A stretch of 64,000 bases of DNA from Pedobacter psychrotolerans (GTDB lineage: Bacteria; Bacteroidota; Bacteroidia; Sphingobacteriales; Sphingobacteriaceae): contig NZ_SLWO01000001.1 in NCBI RefSeq assembly GCF_004340665.1, positions 842,553-906,552 on the forward strand, in the 5' to 3' direction. The position numbers and the translations under genes are program-made. Each line of letters begins with the position of its first letter. Position 1 is the first letter of the stretch. The notes under the pieces were generated by a model, which was not told the DNA's origin, did not search any database, and was given only the letters and a program-made list of their open reading frames with translations. Of the stretch, positions 7,583 to 16,010 are shown piece after piece.

Positions 7583-9163
7583 ATGAACTTATCTAACATC
7601 CAATCACCTGGGGTATACATCAACGAACTTAATGCTTTCCCAAATTCAGTAGTGCCAGTGGCCACAGCAGTACCTGCATTTATCGGTTATACGCCACAGG
7701 CCATGTATGAGGGAAGATCTTATGCCAATGTAGCACAAAAGATCAGCTCATTTTCTGATTTTCAGGCTTTCTACTGTTATCCTGATCCACCAGCACCAGC
7801 TAGTCCGGCGAAACAGTATAGTCCGGAATATTACCTCATAAAGCAAAAATCGAAACCTATTGATCCGGATTATTTGATTATTGATGGCAATTACTATTCC
7901 ATTCTTCCGGATCCCAATACCATCTATTACCTCTATAACAGCATTAAAATGTTTTATGAGAATGGTGGTGGCGATGCTTATATCGTTTCTGTGGGTACTT
8001 ATGGAGCACCATCCAAAAGCCCTCTGGCGGTAGGTGCGCCTTTGATCAATCCTAATGTAAAACTAAGCGATTTAACCGCTGGGCTACAGTTATTGATGAA
8101 TGAGCAGGAACCCACCCTGTACATCTGCCCGGAGGCAACTTTATTATCGGTAGCGGATAATGGCGCCTTAATGCAGGCCATGCTGCTGCAATGCACTGAA
8201 ACGCAAACGGCTATGGCTTTGTTTGATGTGATTGGCGGTAGAAATCCTGACCCAATACTGTATACACAGGACATTCAGACTTTTAGAAACAATACCGGAG
8301 TAGTGGGGCTGGATTATGGGGCAGCTTATTATCCTTTTGTGGGTACAACCACCATGCAAACTTCAGATATAGATTATACCAACCTGTTTGGTGGGGATAT
8401 GAAACAACTGGCACCACTTTTAAATCCTGCAGATCATCCCAATGCTGCGGCAGCGCAGATTTTAACCAATATCGCCAGCCCTTCCGGTACACCTTTAACG
8501 GTTACACAATATCATAGCGCCCTGCAAAATGCAAGTAAAACTTACAGCACCATTATCAATCAGGTTTTGGCTATTGCAAATATATTACCGCCAAGTGGTG
8601 CAATGGCTGGTGTAATTACCACTACCGATAACCAGGTTGGCCCATGGCAGGCACCTGCTAATGTGAGTATTGTTGGTGCGTCTTCCCTGCCAATCAGTTT
8701 ATCTGAAAGTCAGCAAGCCAATTTAAATATGGATCCCGTTTCCGGTAAATCCATTAATGCCATTCGCTTTTTTAATGGCATTGGCATATTGGTTTGGGGT
8801 GCGCGTACACTGGAAGGCAATAGTCAGGACTGGAAATACATTCAGGTGCGGCGGACCATGACGTTCCTGGAGCAATCTTGTAAACTGGCCTGCCATCCAT
8901 ACGTATTTCAGCCTAATGATAAAAATACCTGGGAAGCGGTGAAATCAATGATTGGCAGTTTTCTTACCTCAGTTTGGAAAAATGGTGGATTAATGGGCGC
9001 AACACCTGCCGATGCATTTTCTGTAGCCTGTGGCATGGGCACTACCATGACCGCAGATGATGTGCTGAATGGCATCATGACCGTGGTGGTAAGAGTAGCC
9101 CTGATTCGTCCGGCAGAGTTTATTGTATTGACCTTCCAGCAGAAAATGCCGGTTTCTGCATAG
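7583..9163 (+). CDS. Contractile injection system tail sheath protein
   Basis: The 526-residue protein opens with SPGVYINELNAFPNSVVPVA and AVPAFIGYTPQA, the standard N-terminus of phage and extracellular contractile injection system sheath proteins (T4 gp18, Pvc2-4/Afp2-4). Its C-terminal domain includes NAIRFFNGIGILVWGARTL and YIQVRRTMTFLEQS, the conserved sheath core that docks on the inner tube. Sheath subunits contract to drive the tube through a target membrane. The gene is intact and of normal length. It is followed by a tube gene, but baseplate, spike, ATPase and effector genes are absent nearby, so the locus is probably not functional alone. Confidence 0.9.
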   Translation: MNLSNIQSPGVYINELNAFPNSVVPVATAVPAFIGYTPQAMYEGRSYANVAQKISSFSDFQAFYCYPDPPAPASPAKQYSPEYYLIKQKSKPIDPDYLIIDGNYYSILPDPNTIYYLYNSIKMFYENGGGDAYIVSVGTYGAPSKSPLAVGAPLINPNVKLSDLTAGLQLLMNEQEPTLYICPEATLLSVADNGALMQAMLLQCTETQTAMALFDVIGGRNPDPILYTQDIQTFRNNTGVVGLDYGAAYYPFVGTTTMQTSDIDYTNLFGGDMKQLAPLLNPADHPNAAAAQILTNIASPSGTPLTVTQYHSALQNASKTYSTIINQVLAIANILPPSGAMAGVITTTDNQVGPWQAPANVSIVGASSLPISLSESQQANLNMDPVSGKSINAIRFFNGIGILVWGARTLEGNSQDWKYIQVRRTMTFLEQSCKLACHPYVFQPNDKNTWEAVKSMIGSFLTSVWKNGGLMGATPADAFSVACGMGTTMTADDVLNGIMTVVVRVALIRPAEFIVLTFQQKMPVSA

Positions 9164-9208
9164 CAATTAGTCGATTAAATTATTTTCAATTAAATAATAC
9201 ATCCAATT

Positions 9209-9673
9209 ATGGCAGATGACGGCAATAAAGAAGGCTCAACATGGCCCATGCCTAAGTTTAGGTTTGAAGTTGACTTTGGTACAGAATTAAAAGGTGTGGC
9301 CTTCCAGGAAGTTTTCGGAATGGATGTAGAAACACAAATTATAGAATACCGCGCAAGTAATAGTCCGCTTTTTTCTACGGAAAAAATGCCTGGTATTTCT
9401 AAATACGGCAACATTACCATGAAAAGGGGGATTTTTGTCAATGACAATACTTTTTGGAACTGGCATGCAGAAATTAAGATGAATACCATTAAAAGGAGAA
9501 CCATCTTAATTAAGTTGCTGGATGAAGGTGGCAAAGTAACCATGCAGTGGTCGTTAAGTAATGCCTGGCCAACCAAAATTACCAGTAACGATTTAAAATC
9601 GGACGGCAATGAGGTGGCGATTGACACCATTGAAATTGCGCATGAACAGTTAACCATTACCAATGTCAAATAA
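9209..9673 (+). CDS. Phage tail tube protein (gp19/Pvc1-like)
   Basis: The 154-residue protein has the gp19-like tube pattern: FRFEVDFGTELKGVAFQEVFGMDVETQIIEYR at the N-terminus, GNITMKRGIFVNDNTFWNWH in the middle and IEIAHEQLTI at the end. This is the inner tube subunit of contractile injection systems, forming the hexameric channel inside the sheath. It follows the sheath gene by 45 bases. Its stop codon overlaps the start of a stub of a second tube gene, which is the usual gene order (sheath, tube 1, tube 2). Confidence 0.88.
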   Translation: MADDGNKEGSTWPMPKFRFEVDFGTELKGVAFQEVFGMDVETQIIEYRASNSPLFSTEKMPGISKYGNITMKRGIFVNDNTFWNWHAEIKMNTIKRRTILIKLLDEGGKVTMQWSLSNAWPTKITSNDLKSDGNEVAIDTIEIAHEQLTITNVK

Positions 9674-9737
9674 AGAATACGCGGCAGGCTTTTATTTTGA
9701 ACTTTCTTTCAAAGGAGAAAATGCCGCCTTTCAGTAA
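9663..9737 (+). pseudogene. Stub of second tail tube gene (Pvc5-like N-terminus)
   Basis: An ATG overlapping the end of the tube gene by 11 bases starts a 24-codon frame, MSNKEYAAGFYFELSFKGEN then AAFQ, stopping at 9735-9737. The stretch FYFELSFKGENAAFQ is the N-terminus expected of a second gp19-like tube protein, in which FQEVSG would follow. The frame ends exactly after FQ, so the rest of the gene appears deleted. Confidence 0.6.
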
Positions 9738-9797
9738 ATTAAAAACCGGATAAACTTCAGCCCAAAACAGAAATAATTTAATGAAAATCCAGAATTT

Positions 9798-10331
9798 ATG
9801 ATCATTCAACCGGAAGAAATATTTAGAGGAAGCATTCCTGTCAAAAATGCGGGCATAGTGTTAATTAACCAATACATCCCTTTACTTTTTGAACGCTTAA
9901 ACCTTATAAATAATCATAAAGAATTCTTCCCTGAAAAGCAGGCTGCGGCTGTTCATTATCTCCAGTTTTTAGCAACAGGCCAGTTGGAAACCGATGAACC
10001 AGATTTGGTGCTGAATAAACTTTTATGTGGCATTTTACTTCGCGAATCCATTAAAAATCAAACATTCATCAGCCCTGCTGATATAGAAACGATGACGCAA
10101 CTGCTGCAGGCCGCGATTGAGTATTGGACAGCCATTGGGTCAAGTTCAATTGATGGTTTCAGAGGCAACTGGCTAATCAGGGATGGCTTGTTAAGTGAGC
10201 AGGATGATCGCTGGGAACTGTTGATTGAGAAAAGAGTATACGATATCCTCATTAATCAATCGCCATTTAGTTTTTCGGTGATTAAATATCCCTGGATGAC
10301 TAAACCACTATATGTACAATGGCCATACTAA
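9798..10331 (+). CDS. C-terminal part of contractile injection system tape-measure protein
   Basis: The 177 residues match only the conserved C-terminal region of the CIS tape-measure family: NAGIVLINQYIPLLFERL, then HYLQFLATGQ, VLNKLLCGILL and RGNWLIRDGLLSEQDDRWEL, ending YPWMTKPLYVQWPY. Family members known from eCIS loci are usually several times longer. The gene sits 60 bases after the truncated second tube gene, so a single deletion that removed the intervening genes and the N-terminal part of this gene is the simplest reading. Whether the ATG at 9798 is used is unknown; a natural short version is the alternative. Confidence 0.7.
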   Translation: MIIQPEEIFRGSIPVKNAGIVLINQYIPLLFERLNLINNHKEFFPEKQAAAVHYLQFLATGQLETDEPDLVLNKLLCGILLRESIKNQTFISPADIETMTQLLQAAIEYWTAIGSSSIDGFRGNWLIRDGLLSEQDDRWELLIEKRVYDILINQSPFSFSVIKYPWMTKPLYVQWPY

Positions 10332-10567
10332 ATTAAGGCGATGAAGGAATTATTTGAAGGTTCATTATAATTCTAAACTAGAACAAATGCATATGCTTGA
10401 TATTAAGTAATTACCCTTCGCTAAGATAAATCCACCAAAATCATACTCTCAGATTTTAAATTCGCTTTAATATTAAAATCACCATTTCCCCGAACATTCA
10501 ATAGTTTCATCTGTTAGCGCTTATAAGATATAATAATGAGATTTAGCTTTAGCCACCAGTGAACAAC

Positions 10568-11290
10568 ATGAAAGTAATCCCCCTAAAACAAGGAAACTAC
10601 ACTGTTAATCAGAATAAGAAATTTACGTTAATAGATACTGATTCCACTGCAACAGGAACAAAAGTAGCTATTCAACCTTTTTTAGTGATTACCGAAAATG
10701 ATTATGTGCTAATGGACACTGGTTTTAATTCCAATCAGGAAGAAGTGCCTCCGGTTGTACAGTGTTTAGAAAATGAAAATATCAAGCCGGAAAAAATCAC
10801 AAAAGTGCTGATTTCACACCTTCACAAAGATCATATCGATGGGATTGGTTACCTTTCAAATGGAAAATTGATGGGTAGTTTTCCAAATGCTACGATTTAT
10901 CTTCAGCGCCGGGAATTGGATTTTGCCTTCACGCAAACAGGAAATCCATCTTACCGGATAGATATGCTGCAACAGTTGGCCGAACTGCCAAACGTTGTAC
11001 TGTTAGATGATGATCAGGGAAGTATCACAGATGAAATTACTTACCAGGTTTCTGGCGGACATACGCCTTTTCATCAGGTCTTCTGGGTGAAGGAAAAAGA
11101 AGAAACCATTTTTTATGGTGCTGATAATTTACCACAGCAAAATTACCTTAAATATCCACTCGCTTTTAAAAATGATTTTGATGGTAAAAAAGCTCTCGAA
11201 GCACGCCAGGAATGGTCAGAAAAAGGCAAACAGCAAAACTGGAAGGTATTGCTCTACCACGATCTGGGAAATCCGATCCTTCAATTCTAA
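10568..11290 (+). CDS. MBL-fold hydrolase, lactonase-like
   Basis: The roughly 240-residue protein has the metallo-beta-lactamase zinc motif SHLHKDHIDG (HxHxDH), a preceding VLMDTGF, a later GGHTPFHQ and a C-terminal YHDLG His. This arrangement occurs in N-acyl homoserine lactonase-like and related cytosolic hydrolases. No signal peptide is seen. I chose the ATG at 10568 rather than the in-frame GTG at 10559. It converges with the esterase gene, their stop codons abutting at 11290/11291. The substrate is not determinable from sequence. Confidence 0.8.
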   Translation: MKVIPLKQGNYTVNQNKKFTLIDTDSTATGTKVAIQPFLVITENDYVLMDTGFNSNQEEVPPVVQCLENENIKPEKITKVLISHLHKDHIDGIGYLSNGKLMGSFPNATIYLQRRELDFAFTQTGNPSYRIDMLQQLAELPNVVLLDDDQGSITDEITYQVSGGHTPFHQVFWVKEKEETIFYGADNLPQQNYLKYPLAFKNDFDGKKALEARQEWSEKGKQQNWKVLLYHDLGNPILQF

Positions 11291-12937
11291 TTATTCAGTT
11301 TCTGTAAGATTTTCAAAAAATAAATATCGGTCTTTTGTGACATCCGTTTCGGCTTTGCTGTTGATATCAATCTTTAAAAATTCTCCCATTCCGTTGTGAT
11401 AAGTTGGCCAGTTGGTGAGTGGAATTTGATCTATACCCAAACCATTTGGGTTTCCACTCCTGATAAAATTCACAAAATAACTTTGCATCTGTTTCGATAC
11501 CTGGTAATCTTCCGCTTTCCATTCATAATTATCCTGTACTTTTAGGTTACCCAGTGCATATTCAATTTCGGATGCATGAAATGAAGTGCCGGTAATTACT
11601 TTATTGAGCATTTTCTTAATTATAACCTGAAAGAAATTACCTTCCCGAATGGTGCGCAAATTGAGTCCGGGGTGAGGGTGCGCAAAAAGGTACCTGTAAA
11701 CTGCTGCCGATTTATTTTGTGCATGAAGTTCAGCCAGTTTCCAGCTACTGTAATTAATCAGCCTGTCGCTCATGAGCTCACTTGCTGCCTTTTTCACCTC
11801 TTTATTGGTTTCAGCCGGATAGCGTGCAAGGACTTCATCGGCCCTTTCACCATAAATCTTTTCAACTGCTTTTTTATAATTTTGTACGTTGATTCGGCGA
11901 AGTCGAAATAAGGCGATTGCAGGCACTTCCTGTGCATTCCATCCAACCAGTAAAGGAACATTGGCCTGTTTTCCAGCCATGAAAGTTTTTTCAGGATTTT
12001 CTTTCAGGAAGTAGCCATCTACTACTGGCCTGAAACGGCGGGGATTTCCTTTTTCCACCAATTCTAAAAGTTTTTCTGCTGGCATTAACCGCATTTGGGC
12101 TATTGTTTTTGATTTAGATAAACCAGATAACGCTGTACCTAGTTCTTCTGATTTCTTCAAGGGCAGTACCATTGTACGTACGTCAATCAAGGAACCACTT
12201 TCGGCAATGGCACCTGAAAATAAACCACTGGAGCGTGGTGAAACCAGATGTGCACTTACTGATTGTGCGCCTACTGATTCTCCACCTATCGTAACGCGAT
12301 TGGGATCTCCGCCAAACTGACTGATATTTTTCTTGATCCACTCTAATGCTGCAACCTGATCAAGCAGACCATAATTTCCTGAACCGCCATAGCCAGATTC
12401 CTGACTTAGTTCCGGATGCGACATAAACCCAAATACACCCAGCCGATAATTAATGGAGACATAAACAATACCCTGTTCTGCCATGCTTTCACCATCATAT
12501 GCTGGCTGCGAGCCATCTCCGTGTATAAATGAACCCCCATGAATGAAAACATATACTGGCCGTTTTTCCTGATTTGATCGTGCAGAAGTCCATACGTTTA
12601 AATAAAGACAATCTTCACTCATTTCTTTTGAACGGAATTCATATAAAAGGTTTGACTCCTGTACAGGGCGGGGTCCGAAATGTGCTGCATTTCTGGTTCC
12701 TTCCCATGGTAAGGGAGGTTGTGGTGCTTTCCATCTTAATTCTCCAACCGGTGGTGCTGCATAGGGGATTCCTCTGAAAGATAGCACGCCATGATCTGAT
12801 AGCGAACCCTGAACACGCCCACCTGTTACAGTAACAGATTTATTCGCTGATAATATTTTTTCGTTGCGGGCAAAAGTATAATTGGAGAAGATGAGGAAAT
12901 GCAGTGTAAGCAGGAGGGGAATGGTGTTCTTAAGCAT
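11291..12937 (-). CDS. Secreted type B carboxylesterase
   Basis: This 548-residue protein belongs to the carboxylesterase/para-nitrobenzyl esterase family of alpha/beta hydrolases. It has an N-terminal signal peptide (MLKNTIPLLLTLHFLIFSNYTFA), FRGIPYAAPPVGELRWKAPQ, the oxyanion segment FIHGGSFIHGDG, EDCLYLNVW and the nucleophile elbow GGESVGAQS with the catalytic Ser. A His in FHASEIEYALGN is the likely third triad residue. It would hydrolyse ester substrates in the periplasm. It appears monocistronic. Confidence 0.9.
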   Translation of the reverse strand: MLKNTIPLLLTLHFLIFSNYTFARNEKILSANKSVTVTGGRVQGSLSDHGVLSFRGIPYAAPPVGELRWKAPQPPLPWEGTRNAAHFGPRPVQESNLLYEFRSKEMSEDCLYLNVWTSARSNQEKRPVYVFIHGGSFIHGDGSQPAYDGESMAEQGIVYVSINYRLGVFGFMSHPELSQESGYGGSGNYGLLDQVAALEWIKKNISQFGGDPNRVTIGGESVGAQSVSAHLVSPRSSGLFSGAIAESGSLIDVRTMVLPLKKSEELGTALSGLSKSKTIAQMRLMPAEKLLELVEKGNPRRFRPVVDGYFLKENPEKTFMAGKQANVPLLVGWNAQEVPAIALFRLRRINVQNYKKAVEKIYGERADEVLARYPAETNKEVKKAASELMSDRLINYSSWKLAELHAQNKSAAVYRYLFAHPHPGLNLRTIREGNFFQVIIKKMLNKVITGTSFHASEIEYALGNLKVQDNYEWKAEDYQVSKQMQSYFVNFIRSGNPNGLGIDQIPLTNWPTYHNGMGEFLKIDINSKAETDVTKDRYLFFENLTETE

Positions 12938-13019
12938 GTAAAGGGAATAGGGATTTAACTGGTCATAATTTATCTGTATTAAAAATGTTGATCCTGGGAG
13001 GCAACTTTTGAATCGTTCT

Positions 13020-13724
13020 TTAAAATGTATAAGTTATCCAAAGCACATCATCCTCAATTTGTTTAACATTTTTTAGCTTCATCAGGGTTGCGTCTTTTCC
13101 TTTTATTTTTGGATCAATCTCAAAAACTGATGATGTTTCCATTCCACCATCTGCAATGGGCAATAATAACTGATGAAATTCATCAATTAATCCAGCCTGT
13201 AGAAAGCTTCCGTTAATACGTGCGCCGCCTTCCAGCATCAGTTTTTCAATTCCGAACAATTTACGCAGTTTTTTTAAGGCTATTGTTAAATCTATTTCAT
13301 CTTTTCCGGCAAAAATATAAGACACCCCAATTTCCTGAAGGTGGGCCAGATAACCATCCTTTACGTTTTCAGTTAAAATGGTAATCACTTGGTCGCCATG
13401 CAACGTTGATTCTTTCCAGCCTAATTTGGCATGCCCATCTAAGGCAATAGCAAACTTGCCCGAAGCATCAATTTTGCCAATAAAGTCACTTCGATCTATG
13501 GCTGAATGCCCACGCTTTATAATCGGTTTTTCGAAATTCGTAAAATCCTTTTCCATCGTAGTTCTACCTACTATCCAGGCCTTAATTCCGATTTCTTCAT
13601 GTGCCTGCTCAAACTTTTCTCTAAGCTTTTGCATCTTTTTACCATTGCCCCATTTTTCTCCTAAGATCTTTCCATCTACAGAAGTCATCATAAGGCAAAT
13701 TACATACGGTCGTTCATTTTTCAT
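13020..13724 (-). CDS. RibD C-terminal/dihydrofolate reductase-family protein
   Basis: The protein has the RibD-C/DHFR-like fold: RPYVICLMMTSVDGKILGEKWG at the start, IVGRTTMEKDF for the nucleotide-facing helix, LEGGARINGSFLQAGLIDEFHQLLLP near the end (the GG.R.N..LL..GLIDE pattern), closing with DDVLWITYTF. It probably reduces a pteridine- or riboflavin-like substrate with NAD(P)H. I prefer the ATG at 13724 (MKNERPYVIC) because the upstream extension MLAFCTSQRY has no family counterpart. No riboflavin genes lie next to it. Confidence 0.8.
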   Translation of the reverse strand: MKNERPYVICLMMTSVDGKILGEKWGNGKKMQKLREKFEQAHEEIGIKAWIVGRTTMEKDFTNFEKPIIKRGHSAIDRSDFIGKIDASGKFAIALDGHAKLGWKESTLHGDQVITILTENVKDGYLAHLQEIGVSYIFAGKDEIDLTIALKKLRKLFGIEKLMLEGGARINGSFLQAGLIDEFHQLLLPIADGGMETSSVFEIDPKIKGKDATLMKLKNVKQIEDDVLWITYTF

Positions 13725-13914
13725 ATAGCGCTGACTGGTACAAAAAGCTAACAAAAATTAATCAGGCTTGTTTTTGATTTATGGTAGGGTGAGTACTGTT
13801 CTTATATAAAAATGCCTTTATTCAATCGGATCAGCCACTTTATTTAAAATATTTAACAAATGTTAAAAGTAAATGACCAAGGATTACATAATTTTGGGAA
13901 CAGTATTTAATCAT

Positions 13915-14445
13915 ATGGAACATATCATAATCACTGCAGCTACGGCTGAAAACATCAGTACAATTCAACAAATTGGTAAAGAAACCTTTCACGAAACTTT
14001 CTCTGAGAGCAATACCAAAGAGGATATGCAAAAATACCTTGATGAAAACTTTAGTGAACAAAAAGTTAAAAGCGAACTAAATAATAGTGAATCAATGTTT
14101 TTCATTGCATGGGATGAAAGTCTTCCTGTAGGTTATTTAAAATTGAATATTGGCGCTGCACAAACTGAAGATCAGGGGCATGCGGCATTAGAAATTGAAC
14201 GGATTTATGTCAAATCAACTCATCATGGTAAAAAGGTTGGCCAAATGCTTTATGAACAAGCATTGGTTACTGCAAATCAATTAAAGAAAAATACCCTATG
14301 GCTAGGGGTTTGGGAAGAAAATTCCAGAGCCATTAGGTTTTATGAAAAAAATGGCTTTGTTGCTTTTGATCGGCACATTTTTAAAATGGGTGATGATGAG
14401 CAAACTGATATTATGATGCGTAAAACATTATCATCTGCAATCTAA
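13915..14445 (+). CDS. GNAT-family N-acetyltransferase
   Basis: Starting at ATG 13915 (MEHIIITAATAENISTIQQI) the protein shows GNAT order: an N-terminal helix pair with ETFHETFSESNTKEDMQKYL, a central strand ALEIERIYVKSTHHGKKVGQ with the acetyl-CoA pyrophosphate loop (HHGKKVGQMLYEQAL) and the C-terminal WEENSRAIRFYEKNGFVAF. The order resembles Bacillus PaiA-type acetyltransferases, which modify polyamines or small amines; the exact substrate is inferred only loosely. The longer frame to 13873 is less likely. Confidence 0.85.
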   Translation: MEHIIITAATAENISTIQQIGKETFHETFSESNTKEDMQKYLDENFSEQKVKSELNNSESMFFIAWDESLPVGYLKLNIGAAQTEDQGHAALEIERIYVKSTHHGKKVGQMLYEQALVTANQLKKNTLWLGVWEENSRAIRFYEKNGFVAFDRHIFKMGDDEQTDIMMRKTLSSAI

Positions 14446-14906
14446 AACTGATCTTAGTATGGCCATCACAGGTTTTGGTGGCTTGCTATGACCTTTAAAC
14501 CTTCACCACTATTTTAAACATCAAGAAAGATAAGCTCATTTTCCCCTTTCTTAATCATTATATTATTGGGTATAGCACCCTGCTATCGCCATTAAATCTC
14601 ATTGTTTACTTGCAACATGAAGAGGGGATAAGCATATTGTAACTTGTCCAAAAAACACTGTTTTAGCGCCCAGCTATAGCCTGTTTTAGTTTAATTCCGG
14701 TGCCATTCGCACGGATCCATTCCAACCTGAAGTTCAACTTCATTATAACTTCATAAATCTGTAGTTATTTCGTACCAGTATTAATTAAATGGGGTAAACT
14801 AAATTACAGAACAGAACTGCATCATGAAGCAGTGATCATCCTGAATGAATCGATCCCAGATTAATCAGATAGAAAAAAAATCAGATAACTATTCACAAAA
14901 AACAAA
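14446..14906. other. 461-base intergenic region before RND operon
   Basis: I see no gene, strong hairpin or clear -7 box. It presumably contains the promoter of the efflux operon starting at 14907. Confidence 0.4.
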
Positions 14907-15989
14907 ATGAAAAGAAATGTCATGTTCCTCGCTTTAAGCGTTTTGCTTTATGTAACAGGATGTACATCAAAAAAAGAGGAGAAAGAAGAGGAGGTTACTT
15001 ACGCGGTTACTACACCGTTAAAGATCGATACTTCATACACCAAAGAGTATGTTTCTCAAATTAAATCGGTAAGAAACATCGAAATCCACGGACAAGAAAA
15101 AGGCTATTTGCAAAACATTTATGTTGATGAAGGTCAGCATGTAAATGCCGGGCAGGTATTATTTAAAATTATGCCTAGAATGGCGCAGGCTGAATTGCTA
15201 AAAGCACAAGCCGAAACCAAAGCCGCAGAAATTGAACTGGAAAATACAAAGTTGCTTTCAGATAAAAATGTGGTTTCGAAAAATGAGCTGGCCATGGCGA
15301 AGGCTAAATTACAATCGGCCAATGCTGAAACCTCAATGGCTAAAATGCACCTTGCTTTTACAGAAATCAGGGCACCTTTCGCGGGTACGATAGATCGTAT
15401 TCCATTTAAATTGGGAAGTCTGGTTGATGAAGGTGCGTTATTAACCAGCCTATCAGATAATAGCCAGGTTTTTGCATACTTTAATGTTTCAGAACCAGAA
15501 TACCTGACCTACCAAAGCACAGTTAAAGCAAAGGGTGGACAGGAAGTTGGTTTGTTGCTTGCTAATAACGAAGTGCTTAAATCAAAGGGGAAGGTAGAAG
15601 TTATTGAAAGTGAATTTAATAATGAGACTGGAAATATCGCTTTCAGGGCCCGCTTCAATAACCCTGATAATTTGTTAAGAAACGGCGAAACAGGTAAAAT
15701 TCAAATGGTTGTCCCATTAAAAAATGCATTGGTTATTCCGCAAAAAGCTACTTATGAGATTCAGGATAAAACCTATGTATTTGTTGTTGGCAATGATAAT
15801 AAAGTGCACTCAAGAGAAATTACCATCGTAACCGAAATACCAGATTTATACATTGTAGGTACTGATTTAAAAGAAGGCGATAAAATTTTGCTGGAAGGCA
15901 TTCAGAAGGTAAAAGACGGCGACAAAATTAAATACAAGTTGTCCAATCCGAAAGATGTAATTAACCAGTTAAGACTTGCTGCAGAGTAA
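14907..15989 (+). CDS. RND efflux periplasmic adaptor (lipoprotein)
   Basis: This is the membrane fusion protein of a tripartite pump, 360 residues. A lipobox (LLYVTGC, Cys 19) anchors it. It has the split biotinyl/lipoyl domain (IEIHGQEKGYLQNIYVDEGQ and TEIRAPFAGTIDRIPFKLGS), an alpha-helical hairpin between them (AQAETKAAEIELENTKLLS) and beta-barrel/membrane-proximal domains with NGETGKIQMVVPLKNALVIP. It links the inner-membrane RND permease to the outer-membrane channel, both encoded directly downstream (21-base gap to the permease). Confidence 0.9.
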   Translation: MKRNVMFLALSVLLYVTGCTSKKEEKEEEVTYAVTTPLKIDTSYTKEYVSQIKSVRNIEIHGQEKGYLQNIYVDEGQHVNAGQVLFKIMPRMAQAELLKAQAETKAAEIELENTKLLSDKNVVSKNELAMAKAKLQSANAETSMAKMHLAFTEIRAPFAGTIDRIPFKLGSLVDEGALLTSLSDNSQVFAYFNVSEPEYLTYQSTVKAKGGQEVGLLLANNEVLKSKGKVEVIESEFNNETGNIAFRARFNNPDNLLRNGETGKIQMVVPLKNALVIPQKATYEIQDKTYVFVVGNDNKVHSREITIVTEIPDLYIVGTDLKEGDKILLEGIQKVKDGDKIKYKLSNPKDVINQLRLAAE

Positions 15990-16010
15990 TCATCCTTTAA
16001 TCTTAATATT

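Noticed and set aside
7583..10331. Sheath and tube genes as part of a prophage
   Set aside because: No capsid, terminase, portal or integrase genes are nearby; the C-terminal tape-measure piece matches extracellular injection systems.
10559..10567. GTG start for the lactonase-like gene
   Set aside because: The ATG at 10568 is 9 bases downstream and gives the usual family N-terminus.
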